Below, piece after piece: positions 24,788-32,917 of a stretch of 35,181 nt of DNA. The DNA comes from Anaerolineales bacterium (lineage in GTDB: Bacteria; Chloroflexota; Anaerolineae; Anaerolineales; Villigracilaceae). A program made the translations under genes and the position numbers. The notes below the pieces were generated by a model that saw nothing but the letters and a program-made list of their open reading frames with translations, ran no database searches and was not told the origin of the DNA. Positions within the stretch are counted from its first letter, which is position 1, and each line of letters begins with the position of its first letter. Where the stretch lies: assembly GCA_013360875.1 (NCBI GenBank), contig JABWAU010000028.1:1-35181 (forward strand). The letters are read 5' to 3'.

Positions 24788-26076
24788 GAAGCCTCCTTCG
24801 AAAAAATGTTTGCGGAAAAACCGGAGAGGGTCTCCGAAAGATCAGCGTCGCAGTACACCGGGCAGACCGGCACCATACGTTCGGCAAGCGCGCTTGCAAG
24901 GTTATCGTTTCCCTGATTACCTCCAAAGGAACGCGCCATGAGCAGGACGACGACCGGGCGCAAATTGCGACGCTGAAGGTTGTTCGCCACGAGGAGCAGA
25001 TCGTTCCAGACCATCGGTGTTATGAGGATGGCGCTACTTCCCTGCGGCAGTTGACCCATCTGCGCCGAAACCAGGCTTGGAAGCGAGATCGCGCTTTCGC
25101 CCTGCAAGAAGGCAAGCGCCTCGAGTATCTTGCCCTCCTGTCTTTCGCTTCGTTCGGCGGGGATGACCTTGTATGAGTGTTCGGCGGCGGTCAACAAACC
25201 GACGGAGCGCCGTTGTTCGATGAAGAAGTGCGCGAGCGACGCCGCAATGCTGATCGAATATTCGAGCGTGGAGGGAGGCAATTGGAATTTGCGCCGTCGG
25301 AACAGGAACACGTCGTCAACAGGCGGTAGTTCCTGCTGCCAGCCCGGTTTCGAGACGTGCACGTTTTTATGCGTGTCGAGGATCAACCAGACTTCCGCCT
25401 GCGGGTCCTGTTCGAATTCCTTGACCATGAGTTGGTTGCGGCGCGCGCTCGTGCGCCAGTGAATGCGCTTCATCGGGTCGCCCGGCACATATTCGCGCAC
25501 ACCGGAAGCGTGCGGCGTGATGTCTATGGATTTGCGGCGGATCGCCTTGCCGCCTGGCAGGAGTCCAGGAGGCGAAAGGAAGTCCTTGACCGGGAAAAGC
25601 AGGGGAAAGACGACGAGGCTCGCCGAGGCGGGGAACTGCCTCGAGACGCGGAAAATGCCGAACGGATCGCCGGAGGCGACGGTGGTGGGCCCGAGCAGGA
25701 ATCCGCCCCGGGCGGTGAGCCAGGTACGGGCGACGTATGAACGTTTTTGTCGTCCGCGTAAAATGGTGATGACGCGCGAGCCGCTCACGTTGGGAATCTT
25801 CGCCTCGTTGATGACCTCCAGCCAGAGTTTGACGAGGCGACTGTTGTTCGCAATCTCGAAATGTTCGTCGAACACGTCGCCCACGCCGGCGCGCAGGGAG
25901 CGAACGCGTCTTTCCACCGTGATGCCGCGCAGGGACAGCCTCGTCAACAGCCAGGCAAGGACGAGAAGCAATATGCCCAGGTACAGCAGGCGCACGTAAT
26001 AGACCGAGCCGTTGACCATCGCGCCGACGCCCCCCACTGCAAGAATCAAGAGAACAAAGACGCGTCCCGCGGTCAC
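24754..26076 (-). CDS. DUF58-domain membrane protein (MoxR partner)
   Basis: 440 residues, with two N-terminal membrane segments (about 5-20 and 28-44), then a beta-rich domain and the DUF58 core SGVREYVPGDPMKRIHWRTSAR-like signature near residues 190-215, followed by a von Willebrand A-like fold. It begins with GTG inside the stop of the MoxR gene (GTGA overlap). MoxR-DUF58 pairs are thought to act as chaperone-like assembly machines for metal enzymes or cell-envelope complexes. A transglutaminase-like gene, often third, is replaced here by the MBL-fold gene. Confidence 0.9.
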   Translation of the reverse strand: MTAGRVFVLLILAVGGVGAMVNGSVYYVRLLYLGILLLVLAWLLTRLSLRGITVERRVRSLRAGVGDVFDEHFEIANNSRLVKLWLEVINEAKIPNVSGSRVITILRGRQKRSYVARTWLTARGGFLLGPTTVASGDPFGIFRVSRQFPASASLVVFPLLFPVKDFLSPPGLLPGGKAIRRKSIDITPHASGVREYVPGDPMKRIHWRTSARRNQLMVKEFEQDPQAEVWLILDTHKNVHVSKPGWQQELPPVDDVFLFRRRKFQLPPSTLEYSISIAASLAHFFIEQRRSVGLLTAAEHSYKVIPAERSERQEGKILEALAFLQGESAISLPSLVSAQMGQLPQGSSAILITPMVWNDLLLVANNLQRRNLRPVVVLLMARSFGGNQGNDNLASALAERMVPVCPVYCDADLSETLSGFSANIFSKEASWHPPVLSHLT

Positions 26077-27053
26077 CCGGATTTTCCTATTTTCGTATTT
26101 GCGAAAGCCTTGTAATCGCCGCCCGGCACAGGTACGCTGTGAACGACCTCCTCCACGATGCGGTCCGCGCTCAATTCCCGCAGGCGCGCCGCAGGCGACA
26201 CAATGACGCGATGACCCAGCACTGCAACCGCCAGCGCTTTGATGTCGTCCGGCAGGACGTGATCGCGTCCCTGCAGGGCGGCGCGCGCCTGCCCGGCGCG
26301 GAACAGCGCCAGGCTGCCCCTTGGGCTCGCGCCCAGATACACGTCGTTGCTCTGGCGCGTGCGCCCGACGATGCTGATGATGTATTTTTGGATCGCGAGG
26401 GAAACAAACACTTCGCGGACCGCCTTGAACGCGGCGAGCAGGTCCTTGGTTTTAGCCACCGATTTGAGCGTTTCGATCGGATGCCGGATCTGCTGCCCGC
26501 TCATGATCTTCATCTCCTCCGACGCGCTGGGATATCCCATGCGGACGCGCATTAGGAAGCGATCCAGTTGTGCTTCGGGGAGAGGGAAGGTGCCTTCGTA
26601 TTCGATGGGATTCTGGGTGGCAAGCACCATGAACGGCTGCGGCAGCGGATGGGTGATCCCGTCCACAGTGACCTGGCGCTCTTCCATGGCTTCGAGCAGG
26701 GAGGCTTGCGTTTTGGGCGTGGCGCGATTGACCTCATCTGCGAGAACGACCTGCCCCATGATGGGGCCGGGGCGGAACTCGAACACGCGTTTCTGTTGGT
26801 TGTAGATCGAAACCCCGGTCACGTCGCTGGGAAGCATATCCGGGGTGAATTGGATGCGGTTGAAGGAACACTCGAGGGATTTTGCGAGACTGCGCGCCAG
26901 CATGGTCTTGCCCACGCCCGGCACGTCCTCGATCAGGATGTGTCCCTGGCACAACAAACCGATCACCACCAGTTCGAGGGAATTGCGCTTGCCGACGATC
27001 ACCTGCTCCAGGTTTCCGATGAGACGCTCCCCAAATTCCTTGATATCCATCAT
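26073..27053 (-). CDS. MoxR-family AAA+ ATPase
   Basis: 326 residues. Walker A GVGKT (46-50), Walker B VVLADE (102-107), sensor region LATQNPIEYEGTFPLPEAQLDRF and the C-terminal lid ASPRGSLALFRAGQA are all present, the typical order of the MoxR group. ATG 27053 has AGGA seven bases upstream; a TTG at 27077 would add eight residues. It works with the DUF58 protein, whose gene overlaps it by four bases. Confidence 0.95.
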   Translation of the reverse strand: MMDIKEFGERLIGNLEQVIVGKRNSLELVVIGLLCQGHILIEDVPGVGKTMLARSLAKSLECSFNRIQFTPDMLPSDVTGVSIYNQQKRVFEFRPGPIMGQVVLADEVNRATPKTQASLLEAMEERQVTVDGITHPLPQPFMVLATQNPIEYEGTFPLPEAQLDRFLMRVRMGYPSASEEMKIMSGQQIRHPIETLKSVAKTKDLLAAFKAVREVFVSLAIQKYIISIVGRTRQSNDVYLGASPRGSLALFRAGQARAALQGRDHVLPDDIKALAVAVLGHRVIVSPAARLRELSADRIVEEVVHSVPVPGGDYKAFANTKIGKSG

Positions 27054-27376
27054 TCCAGGGTTCCTTTCCCGTTCCAATGTGAGGATGAACGATCCAATTG
27101 TACCGCTTTGATTGTACGAGGGATGAAAGGGACGGGCAAGTGCGCCCTCCCCTTCTGCGGAGGGGTATCCGCTTGTCGTTCAGGGCGGTTTTGTAGTTGA
27201 TGCGAGTAAGGGAGTAACGAGTTAAAAGATAAAACGTCCCGAAGGTTTTCTTGAAGAGAAATCGGTCGTTTGCGTCAACCTTCGGGACGGTTCAACTGAA
27301 ATGAAACATACCCCAGCGATTTTATTACAAGAATTATACTGGTGATATCAGTTGAACAAGACAGAACAGGTTACCC
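27054..27376. other. Intergenic region before the MoxR operon
   Basis: 323 bases without a credible gene. It holds two minus-strand TACAAT hexamers 14 bases apart (27097-27102 and 27111-27116, possible -10 sites of the MoxR operon, -35 not clear), a small hairpin CCCTCC/GGAGGG near 27145-27165, and the terminator of the ABC exporter at 27224-27289. Confidence 0.5.
27224..27289 (-). terminator. Intrinsic terminator of the ABC exporter gene
   Basis: Perfect 13-bp stem (arms CGTCCCGAAGGTT at 27235-27247 and AACCTTCGGGACG at 27277-27289) with a 29-base loop, followed on the minus strand by TTTTATCTTTTAAC. The long loop is unusual for a simple terminator. Confidence 0.75.
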
Positions 27377-29170
27377 CTATTCCTGAAAGCCTGTTTTATA
27401 AAGTTCATAATACATCTCCTGATTCGCCAGCAACTCGGAGTGTGTTCCCTGCTCGACGATCTTTCCATCGTGAAGGACCACGATCTTATCCGCGTTCGTG
27501 ATGGTCGAAAGGCGATGCGCGATCACAAATGAAGTTCGTCCTTTCAACAGAGTCGCCAGCGCTTTTTGGATGATCTGCTCGGTCTGTGTATCCACTGAGG
27601 AGGTGGCTTCGTCCAAGATCAAAATGCGCGGGTCGGCGAGCAGTGCACGCGCGAACGAGATCAACTGGCGTTGTCCCACGCTCAACGTCGCGCCGCCCTC
27701 CTCCACGGATGTGTCAAATCCGTTTTTCAAACCCATGATGAAGTCATGCGCGCCGACAGCCTTCGCCGCGGCGATCACTTCCTCGTCTGTCGCGTCCAGC
27801 CTGCCGAACAAAATATTTTCCTTCACCGTGCCGTTGAACAGGAACGGGTCTTGAAGAACCATCCCCATCTGCCGGCGTAGGCTACCCTGAGTCACCGTCC
27901 GCAGGTCAACGCCATCCACGCGCACACAGCCCGAAGTCGGGTCATGGAAGCGGGTCAACAATTTGACGATCGTCGTTTTGCCCGCGCCCGTCTCCCCCAC
28001 CAACGCCACCGTTTGACCGGGCTGCACATCCAGATTGATCCCATCGAGGACGAGAGTCGGGTCATCGGAATAATGGAACTGGACATCTTCGAATCGGACT
28101 CCGCCGGTAATTGGCTTCATCTCGAGGGCATCTTCCGCATCCCGAACCTCGACCGGCGTATTGAGCAACTCAAGGATGCGTTCGCCGCCCGCCATCGTGG
28201 ATTGCAGCGTATCGAAGCGGCGGCTTAAGTCACGGATGGGGTCGAAGAGGCGGTCAATGTACAACACGAACGCAATCAACACTCCAGGCGTGATCGACTC
28301 GCCTAACACATAAGTCCCACCCAGATATACGACGAGCGCCGTTGCAATCGCACCGAGCACATCCACGATCGGCGTGAATGCCGACGCCACCTTTGCCGCG
28401 TCGAGACTCCTTTCGAGAAAATAACGATTGACGTACTCCTTGAAGTTTTTGTAATTATGTTCCTGGCGCGAGAACGCCTGCACGACTCTCACGCCGTTGA
28501 CGTTCTCCGCCAGCACCGAGTTCGTCCACGAGATCGCGGCGCGCACCTTGCGATAATTCCGCCGCGCCGTGTTGCGGTAAAGGACGGTCGCGAGAATCAT
28601 CAATGGAATGACCGAGAACGTGATCAACGACAAACGGAAATTGAGTGAAAGCATCGCAATCAGCGTCCCGATGATCGCCAGCAAATTGCGGACGATCGCT
28701 AGCACCGCCCAGGTGATGAACTCACGTAGAGTCCCCACGTCATTGATGACGCGTGTGATGACGCGACCCACACTGTAACGGTTATAGAAATTCAACGATA
28801 ACTTTTGCAAATGATCGAACATCGCCGTGCGGACATCGTACAACACATGCTGTCCCACCCGTGACATGATACGCACGCGGAGGAAGTTCGCGACAAGTTG
28901 CACGCCTGCAACGACAAAATAGGCGATGGCAATGCCGCCCAGCGCGTGCAGATCTTTCTTGCCAATCCCCTCGTCAATCGCCAGTTTGACGAAGTACGGT
29001 CCCGACACCGCCGCGGCAGTGACGATGACCATGAAGGCAAGCGAGATAAGCATCTGCTTCGAGTAGGGTTTGACAAATTGAAGAAGTCCATGCGCCACTT
29101 TGGGGTCATAGCCCTTATCGTAGGCGTCTTCGGAACGGGTGATGTATTCGGGAGGGATGATTTTGGTCAT
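27377..29170 (-). CDS. ABC exporter, fused membrane and ATPase domains (MsbA/LmrA-like)
   Basis: 597 residues: six membrane segments in residues about 35-305, then the ATPase with Walker A GETGAGKT (392-399), C-loop LSVGQRQ (496-502; usually LSGGQ) and Walker B ILILDEATSSVD with Glu521. The segment FYNRYSVGRVITRVINDVGTLREF is the usual coupling region of lipid and drug exporters. The catalytic glutamate and C-loop serine remain, so it is probably active as a homodimer or with a partner elsewhere. It may flip a lipid or export a drug-like substrate; which one is unknown. Confidence 0.93.
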   Translation of the reverse strand: MTKIIPPEYITRSEDAYDKGYDPKVAHGLLQFVKPYSKQMLISLAFMVIVTAAAVSGPYFVKLAIDEGIGKKDLHALGGIAIAYFVVAGVQLVANFLRVRIMSRVGQHVLYDVRTAMFDHLQKLSLNFYNRYSVGRVITRVINDVGTLREFITWAVLAIVRNLLAIIGTLIAMLSLNFRLSLITFSVIPLMILATVLYRNTARRNYRKVRAAISWTNSVLAENVNGVRVVQAFSRQEHNYKNFKEYVNRYFLERSLDAAKVASAFTPIVDVLGAIATALVVYLGGTYVLGESITPGVLIAFVLYIDRLFDPIRDLSRRFDTLQSTMAGGERILELLNTPVEVRDAEDALEMKPITGGVRFEDVQFHYSDDPTLVLDGINLDVQPGQTVALVGETGAGKTTIVKLLTRFHDPTSGCVRVDGVDLRTVTQGSLRRQMGMVLQDPFLFNGTVKENILFGRLDATDEEVIAAAKAVGAHDFIMGLKNGFDTSVEEGGATLSVGQRQLISFARALLADPRILILDEATSSVDTQTEQIIQKALATLLKGRTSFVIAHRLSTITNADKIVVLHDGKIVEQGTHSELLANQEMYYELYKTGFQE

Positions 29171-29180
29171 GGTTAATCAC

Positions 29181-29305
29181 GTTTATCACGCTAAGCAGAG
29201 GGACGATGACTTTCCATCCCGCAAACGAAGCGCAGGGTTCAAGTTTATCGCGCGAAGCGGAGGAGCGGTGACTTTCCGTCTCGCAGACGAAGCGCAGGGC
29301 TTCAG
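29181..29305. repeat. Tandem duplication of about 62 bases, diverged
   Basis: GTTTATCACGCTAAGCAGAG at 29181 and GTTTATCGCGCGAAGCGGAG at 29243 start two adjacent copies that share TGACTTTCC and CGAAGCGCAGGG at the same relative places. Ten or so substitutions and a one-base length change separate them. Confidence 0.75.
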
Positions 29306-29356
29306 GTTAGTGAGCGGTTTCCTGTAATTCGCGCTTCGTCTGCACTTCGTTCCGTT

Positions 29357-29520
29357 CAGTGCAATGTTTTCTTCTTGTTTTCATCTCTTCTTTTCCTTTC
29401 AGCCTTCACAATCTCATGAATTCCTTCGATATCGCCGCGGATCAATACTTTCTTCTTGGCGCGGTTCCACCCCCTGATGCGGCGCTCCCATTGTAAGGCT
29501 TCAGGAAAAAAGGACACGCT
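29357..29520 (-). pseudogene. C-terminal fossil of a GIY-YIG nuclease
   Basis: The minus strand reads SVSFFPEALQWERRIRGWNR then AKKKVLIRGDIEGIHEIVKA and stops at TGA 29359-29357. EAL-W-RR-I-GWNRAKK is the conserved end of small GIY-YIG proteins. An in-frame TAG three codons upstream of this segment and no GIY or YIG motif before it show that the front half is gone. Confidence 0.65.
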
Positions 29521-29581
29521 TGCTTTTTTCTATCATATTATCTATACTCTTGTCGTCCCTATATAAATATTGTTGAGCGTC

Positions 29582-29680
29582 TAACATTATTGCGCAAGGT
29601 TGGGCAGACGTTAGAGAACGTCTGCCTACGCGGAAGCATAATAGACGCTCTCTAGCGTTGGACTTTGCGTTGTAATACTA
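29582..29680. repeat. MITE-like element, copy B
   Basis: Ends ATTATTGCGCAA (29586-29597) and TTGCGTTGTAAT (29665-29676) are imperfect inverted repeats. The 91-base core, in opposite orientation, matches copy A (16728-16846 without its 28-base insertion) at about 80 of 91 positions. Inner hairpin arms include CAGACGTT/AACGTCTG. Confidence 0.8.
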
Positions 29681-29762
29681 AAACTTCAAAAAACCTCGTT
29701 TACAGCGTAATGAATTGTCTGAAAAGCATTCAGGAAAAGGCAATCTTCTCACGGAGGCGCAA

Positions 29763-30008
29763 ATGAACTTCTTCCTTTGGATCCTCTTCGGCGCGCTGGC
29801 GGGCTGGGTCGCCAGCATCATCACCGGCAAAAACCGCAAGATGGGCGCGGTTGCCAACATCGTGATCGGCATCTTCGGCGCGTTTGTCGGCGCGGGGATC
29901 ATGAACACGCTCGGCATCCCGGTACCGCAGGGATTCGGTCTTACCGGCTTTTTGGTCGCGGTGGGAGGCGCGGTCGCGTTGATCGTCGCCACAGGATTGA
30001 TTCGTTGA
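29763..30008 (+). CDS. GlsB/YeaQ/YmgE-family (transglycosylase-associated) membrane protein
   Basis: 81 residues with three hydrophobic segments and glycine-zipper spacing: WILFGALAGWVASIITGKNR, then NIVIGIFGAFVGAGIMN, then a final valine/alanine/glycine-rich helix. This is the usual size and layout of the family, which is stress-linked in several bacteria but has no firm biochemical role. GGAGG precedes the ATG at 29763. The dehydrogenase gene follows after seven bases, so both are probably on one transcript. Confidence 0.87.
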   Translation: MNFFLWILFGALAGWVASIITGKNRKMGAVANIVIGIFGAFVGAGIMNTLGIPVPQGFGLTGFLVAVGGAVALIVATGLIR

Positions 30009-30015
30009 GAGGCAT

Positions 30016-30954
30016 ATGCCCAAACTTCTGATCCTGTCCCGCGAACCAGACGAATACAAAAAACTCATCCGGCAAGCCGACCTGCCGGACCTGGAAATTG
30101 TCGCGGAGTTCGCGGAATGCGACGTCGTCCTCGGCGAACCGCGCATCATTCGAGAACACCTTCCCCAACTGCCGAACGTGAAATGGATCCAGTCCATGTA
30201 CGCGGGCGTCGAGGCGTTGACGGATCCCACCCTGCGCCGCGATTACGTCCTGACCAACGCGCGCGGCGTCTTCGGCGAACTGATGTCCGAGTACGTGTTC
30301 GGGTACATGCTGGCGCACGAGAAGAAAATCTTCGAGCGATTCAAAGCGCAGCAGGCGAAGAAATGGGACCGGTTCGAATCGGGTTTGTTGCGCGGCAAGA
30401 CGCTGGGCTTGCTGGGCGTGGGTTCGATTGGCGCGCATCTGGCAGGAACGGCAAAGCATTTTGGGATGACGGTGTGGGGATACTCGCGCGGAAGTGAGAG
30501 GAGCACACACGTAGACAGGTATTTTCATCCCCCACCCCAACCCTCTCCCGGCGGGAGAGGGGGAATCATCGAATTTGCCAACGGGTTGGATTATCTCGTC
30601 GTGGTTCTCCCGCGTACAAAAGACACCGACAAGATCGTGGATGCAAACCTGCTCGACGCCCTGCCGCCGCACGCCATTCTCCTCAACGTTGGACGCGGGA
30701 ACGCGGTGGATGAGTCCGCATTGGTGGAGGCGTTGGAACATGGCAAGATCGCGGGAGCAGTTTTGGATGTCACGGAAAAAGAGCCGCTTCCCAAAGACCA
30801 TCCGTTTTGGGTAACCCCGAATCTGCTCCTGACCTTTCACACGTCCGCGATGAGTTATCCCGAAGACATCACGAAGTTGTTCGTCGAAAATTATCGTCTC
30901 TACATCGAGGGCAAGCCGTTGAAATATCGGGTTGATTTCGAGAGGGGGTATTAG
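30016..30954 (+). CDS. D-2-hydroxyacid dehydrogenase (NAD(P)-dependent)
   Basis: 312 residues. The NAD-binding motif is GVGSIG (134-139) and the catalytic residues Arg227 (NVGRG), Glu256 (EKEPLP) and His275 (FHTS) are all present, so it should reduce 2-oxoacids such as glyoxylate, hydroxypyruvate or similar. It resembles the GhrA-like group. Residues about 172-182 (PPPQPSPGGRG) come from a palindromic repeat inserted in frame between the second beta-strand region and IIEFANGLDYLV. It lies between the GlsB-type gene and the dehydratase gene, all on one strand. Confidence 0.9.
   Translation: MPKLLILSREPDEYKKLIRQADLPDLEIVAEFAECDVVLGEPRIIREHLPQLPNVKWIQSMYAGVEALTDPTLRRDYVLTNARGVFGELMSEYVFGYMLAHEKKIFERFKAQQAKKWDRFESGLLRGKTLGLLGVGSIGAHLAGTAKHFGMTVWGYSRGSERSTHVDRYFHPPPQPSPGGRGGIIEFANGLDYLVVVLPRTKDTDKIVDANLLDALPPHAILLNVGRGNAVDESALVEALEHGKIAGAVLDVTEKEPLPKDHPFWVTPNLLLTFHTSAMSYPEDITKLFVENYRLYIEGKPLKYRVDFERGY
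30541..30561. repeat. REP-like palindrome inside the dehydrogenase gene, translated in frame
   Basis: Arms CCCTCTCCC and GGGAGAGGG around GGC. It encodes PSPGGRG (176-182) and is preceded by CCCCCACCCCAA, the classic context of this widespread repeat. The frame is kept. Confidence 0.8.
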
Positions 30955-31050
30955 GAGCAAACAGGTATACAGGCAGATTAGTATACAGGTAGACAAGTAC
31001 ACACGTAGACAGGCGAGCATGATTTCCTGTTTACTTGTTTATTTTCCCAG
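30955..31050. repeat. Interspersed ACAGGTA/GTAGACA spacer repeat
   Basis: Runs of GTATACAGGTAGACAAGTAC-like units followed by the inverse TGTTTACTTGTTTA. Shares the word ACACACGTAGACAGG (30999-31013) with 30505-30519 inside the dehydrogenase gene and its vocabulary with 12221-12288. Confidence 0.55.
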
Positions 31051-31058
31051 GAGTAATT

Positions 31059-32006
31059 ATGACCGTCACACTCGCTGACATTCAACAAGCCGCGCAGCGC
31101 ATCGAGCCTTTCGCGCATCGCACGCCCGTCATCACGAACGAAAGCCTCGATCAACGCGTGGACGCGCAGGTGTATCTCAAATGCGAGAACATGCAGAAGG
31201 TCGGCGCGTTCAAGTTTCGCGGTGCGTGCAATGCGGTCTTTTCGTTGAGCGACGAGGAAGCAAAGCATGGAGTTGTCACACATTCGTCGGGGAATCACGC
31301 GCAGGCGCTGGCACTCGCGGCGAGATTGCGCGGCATTCCTGCGTATATCGTCATGCCAAACAACGCGCCTCAGATCAAGAAAGACGCGGTCGCGGGTTAC
31401 GGAGGTCGGATCACATTTTGTGAACCAACGCTCGAGGCGAGGGAAAGCACAATGGAGAGGATCAGGCTCGATACGCGCGCGACCGTCATTCACCCCTACA
31501 ACGACGAACGCGTCATCGCGGGACAGGGAACTGCCGCACTCGAGTTGCTTGATACAATCCCGGACCTCGACACCGTCATCGCGCCGGTCGGCGGCGGCGG
31601 ACTCATCAGCGGCACATCCATCGCGGCAAAGGGGCTCAAGCCTAGCGTCCGCGTCATTGCGGGCGAACCCGAAATGGCGGACGACGCGCATCGCTCGATG
31701 AAGGAAGGAAGGATCGTTCCGTCGGTCAATCCCAAAACGATCGCGGACGGTCTGCTCACTTCGCTCGGCACGTTGACTTTCCCCATCATCCGGCAAAACG
31801 TCGAACAGATCGTCACAGTCAGCGAAAAGGGCATCATCGAAGCAATGAAATTCGTATGGGAGCGCGCCAAGATCGTGATCGAACCGTCGGCGGCAGTGGC
31901 GGTTGCGGTGTTGTGGGAAGGGAAGATTGGTTTGACCGGCTTGAAGGTCGGCGTTATCCTCAGCGGCGGCAACGTGGATTTGAACAAACTGCCCTGGCAA
32001 TCCTGA
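31059..32006 (+). CDS. PLP-dependent serine/threonine dehydratase-like enzyme
   Basis: 315 residues of fold type II: PLP lysine Lys52 in GAFKFRGA, the substrate loop SSGNHAQ (76-82) and the phosphate-binding GGGG (178-181). There is no C-terminal ACT regulatory domain, so it is the short, catabolic or serine-racemase-like form rather than biosynthetic IlvA. Threonine ammonia-lyase or serine racemase activity cannot be told apart here. AGGAG precedes ATG 31059. An acidic hypothetical gene follows 14 bases after its stop. Confidence 0.9.
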   Translation: MTVTLADIQQAAQRIEPFAHRTPVITNESLDQRVDAQVYLKCENMQKVGAFKFRGACNAVFSLSDEEAKHGVVTHSSGNHAQALALAARLRGIPAYIVMPNNAPQIKKDAVAGYGGRITFCEPTLEARESTMERIRLDTRATVIHPYNDERVIAGQGTAALELLDTIPDLDTVIAPVGGGGLISGTSIAAKGLKPSVRVIAGEPEMADDAHRSMKEGRIVPSVNPKTIADGLLTSLGTLTFPIIRQNVEQIVTVSEKGIIEAMKFVWERAKIVIEPSAAVAVAVLWEGKIGLTGLKVGVILSGGNVDLNKLPWQS

Positions 32007-32020
32007 CCGGAGGTGACGAC

Positions 32021-32413
32021 ATGGACGACGAATCGCCCATCGAGGAAAGACTCCCCTACCCCACCCAGCCCATGTATTTCCCCGATGGGACGTGGGTGGA
32101 GGAATTCATCATTCCAGAAGAGGACAAGGAGATCGTCCTCGAACAGTTGTATCCCTTTTCGCCCGTCCCGAAATTGACGGATGTGATGTACGACCTGCAC
32201 GCCGACAAGACCTTCGTCGTCAGGAAATTCCGCGTTACGTGGGAGCACGGCATGAATTATCTCGTCAGCCCGTATTACCCCGAAAACGGCGGAACGGTCA
32301 TTGACTGGATGGACGAAAACTCATGGGTGGACGACGAATACGACGAGGAGGATTTCGGCGACGAGGATTTCGATTTGACAGGGTTTGACAACGACGATGA
32401 TCTTCCATTCTAA
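32021..32413 (+). CDS. Hypothetical acidic protein
   Basis: 130 residues, not recognised. The first 90 residues have mixed aromatic and acidic character (LPYPTQPMYFPDGTWVEEF, then TFVVRKFRVTWEHGMNYLV), and the last 35 are almost wholly Asp/Glu with a few aromatics (DEEDFGDEDFDLTGFDNDDD). No membrane segment or Cys motif. GGAGG precedes the ATG. Tight spacing to the dehydratase gene before and the next gene after makes a small operon. Confidence 0.75.
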   Translation: MDDESPIEERLPYPTQPMYFPDGTWVEEFIIPEEDKEIVLEQLYPFSPVPKLTDVMYDLHADKTFVVRKFRVTWEHGMNYLVSPYYPENGGTVIDWMDENSWVDDEYDEEDFGDEDFDLTGFDNDDDLPF

Positions 32414-32434
32414 TTATTTCAACAGGAAACCAAC

Positions 32435-32917
32435 ATGAGCAAACGAAGACGACATGCGCAAAGACAATCGGACTTCTCCCAGATCGAATGGCTGAAACAC
32501 CGCACGGGATACCCATCACCCGAAGAACGGGAGAGGATCATCCAACTGCGGCAGGAACTTTCCATCGAGCTTATCCAACTCGCGGTCACGGGAGTCAAAC
32601 CTGACGACGCCCGCATTCAGGCGCTGGTCAGGAAATACGGCGCAGAGGAAGTCGAGCGGGCAACGCAGGTCTTCAGCGAGACAATGTCCACCAAGCAGTC
32701 GCTTGTTGCCGACGACGCCTTCAGTTACCGCGATTACCGTCTGCGCTATGCGCGCTTCGGAAACGGACAAAAATTCTATACAGCCCGGGAAGTGGACGAG
32801 TTGTATATAAACCATGCGGATCAATTAAAGGACATGTTCTTGAAAAGGGGCGGCTATAAACAACCTGCGCCGGAAGAGGATCTGAACAAACTCCTGATGA
32901 TCGGTTGGAATGACTAG
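32435..32917 (+). CDS. Hypothetical protein
   Basis: 160 residues, not recognised. A basic N terminus (MSKRRRHAQRQSDF) is followed by two helical regions (EERERIIQLRQELSIELIQL; then VRKYGAEEVERATQVFSETM) and a C-terminal part with YTAREVDELYINHADQLKDM. Cytoplasmic by appearance. AGGA precedes the ATG. Its last codons overlap the start of the next gene (ATGACTAG). Confidence 0.75.
   Translation: MSKRRRHAQRQSDFSQIEWLKHRTGYPSPEERERIIQLRQELSIELIQLAVTGVKPDDARIQALVRKYGAEEVERATQVFSETMSTKQSLVADDAFSYRDYRLRYARFGNGQKFYTAREVDELYINHADQLKDMFLKRGGYKQPAPEEDLNKLLMIGWND

Larger units (their letters stand above)
29171..29762. other. Repeat-rich intergenic region (592 bases)
   Basis: No intact gene. In order it contains a 62-base tandem duplication (29181-29305), a GIY-YIG nuclease fossil on the minus strand (29357-29520), an AT-rich stretch (about 29521-29575), repeat copy B (29582-29680) and the start region of the GlsB-type gene. 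Confidence 0.7.

Noticed and set aside
29941-32000. Two long minus-strand frames (29941-31020 and 30978-32000)
   Set aside because: Both are antisense to the dehydrogenase and dehydratase genes with clear active sites, and part of one is translated from spacer repeats.
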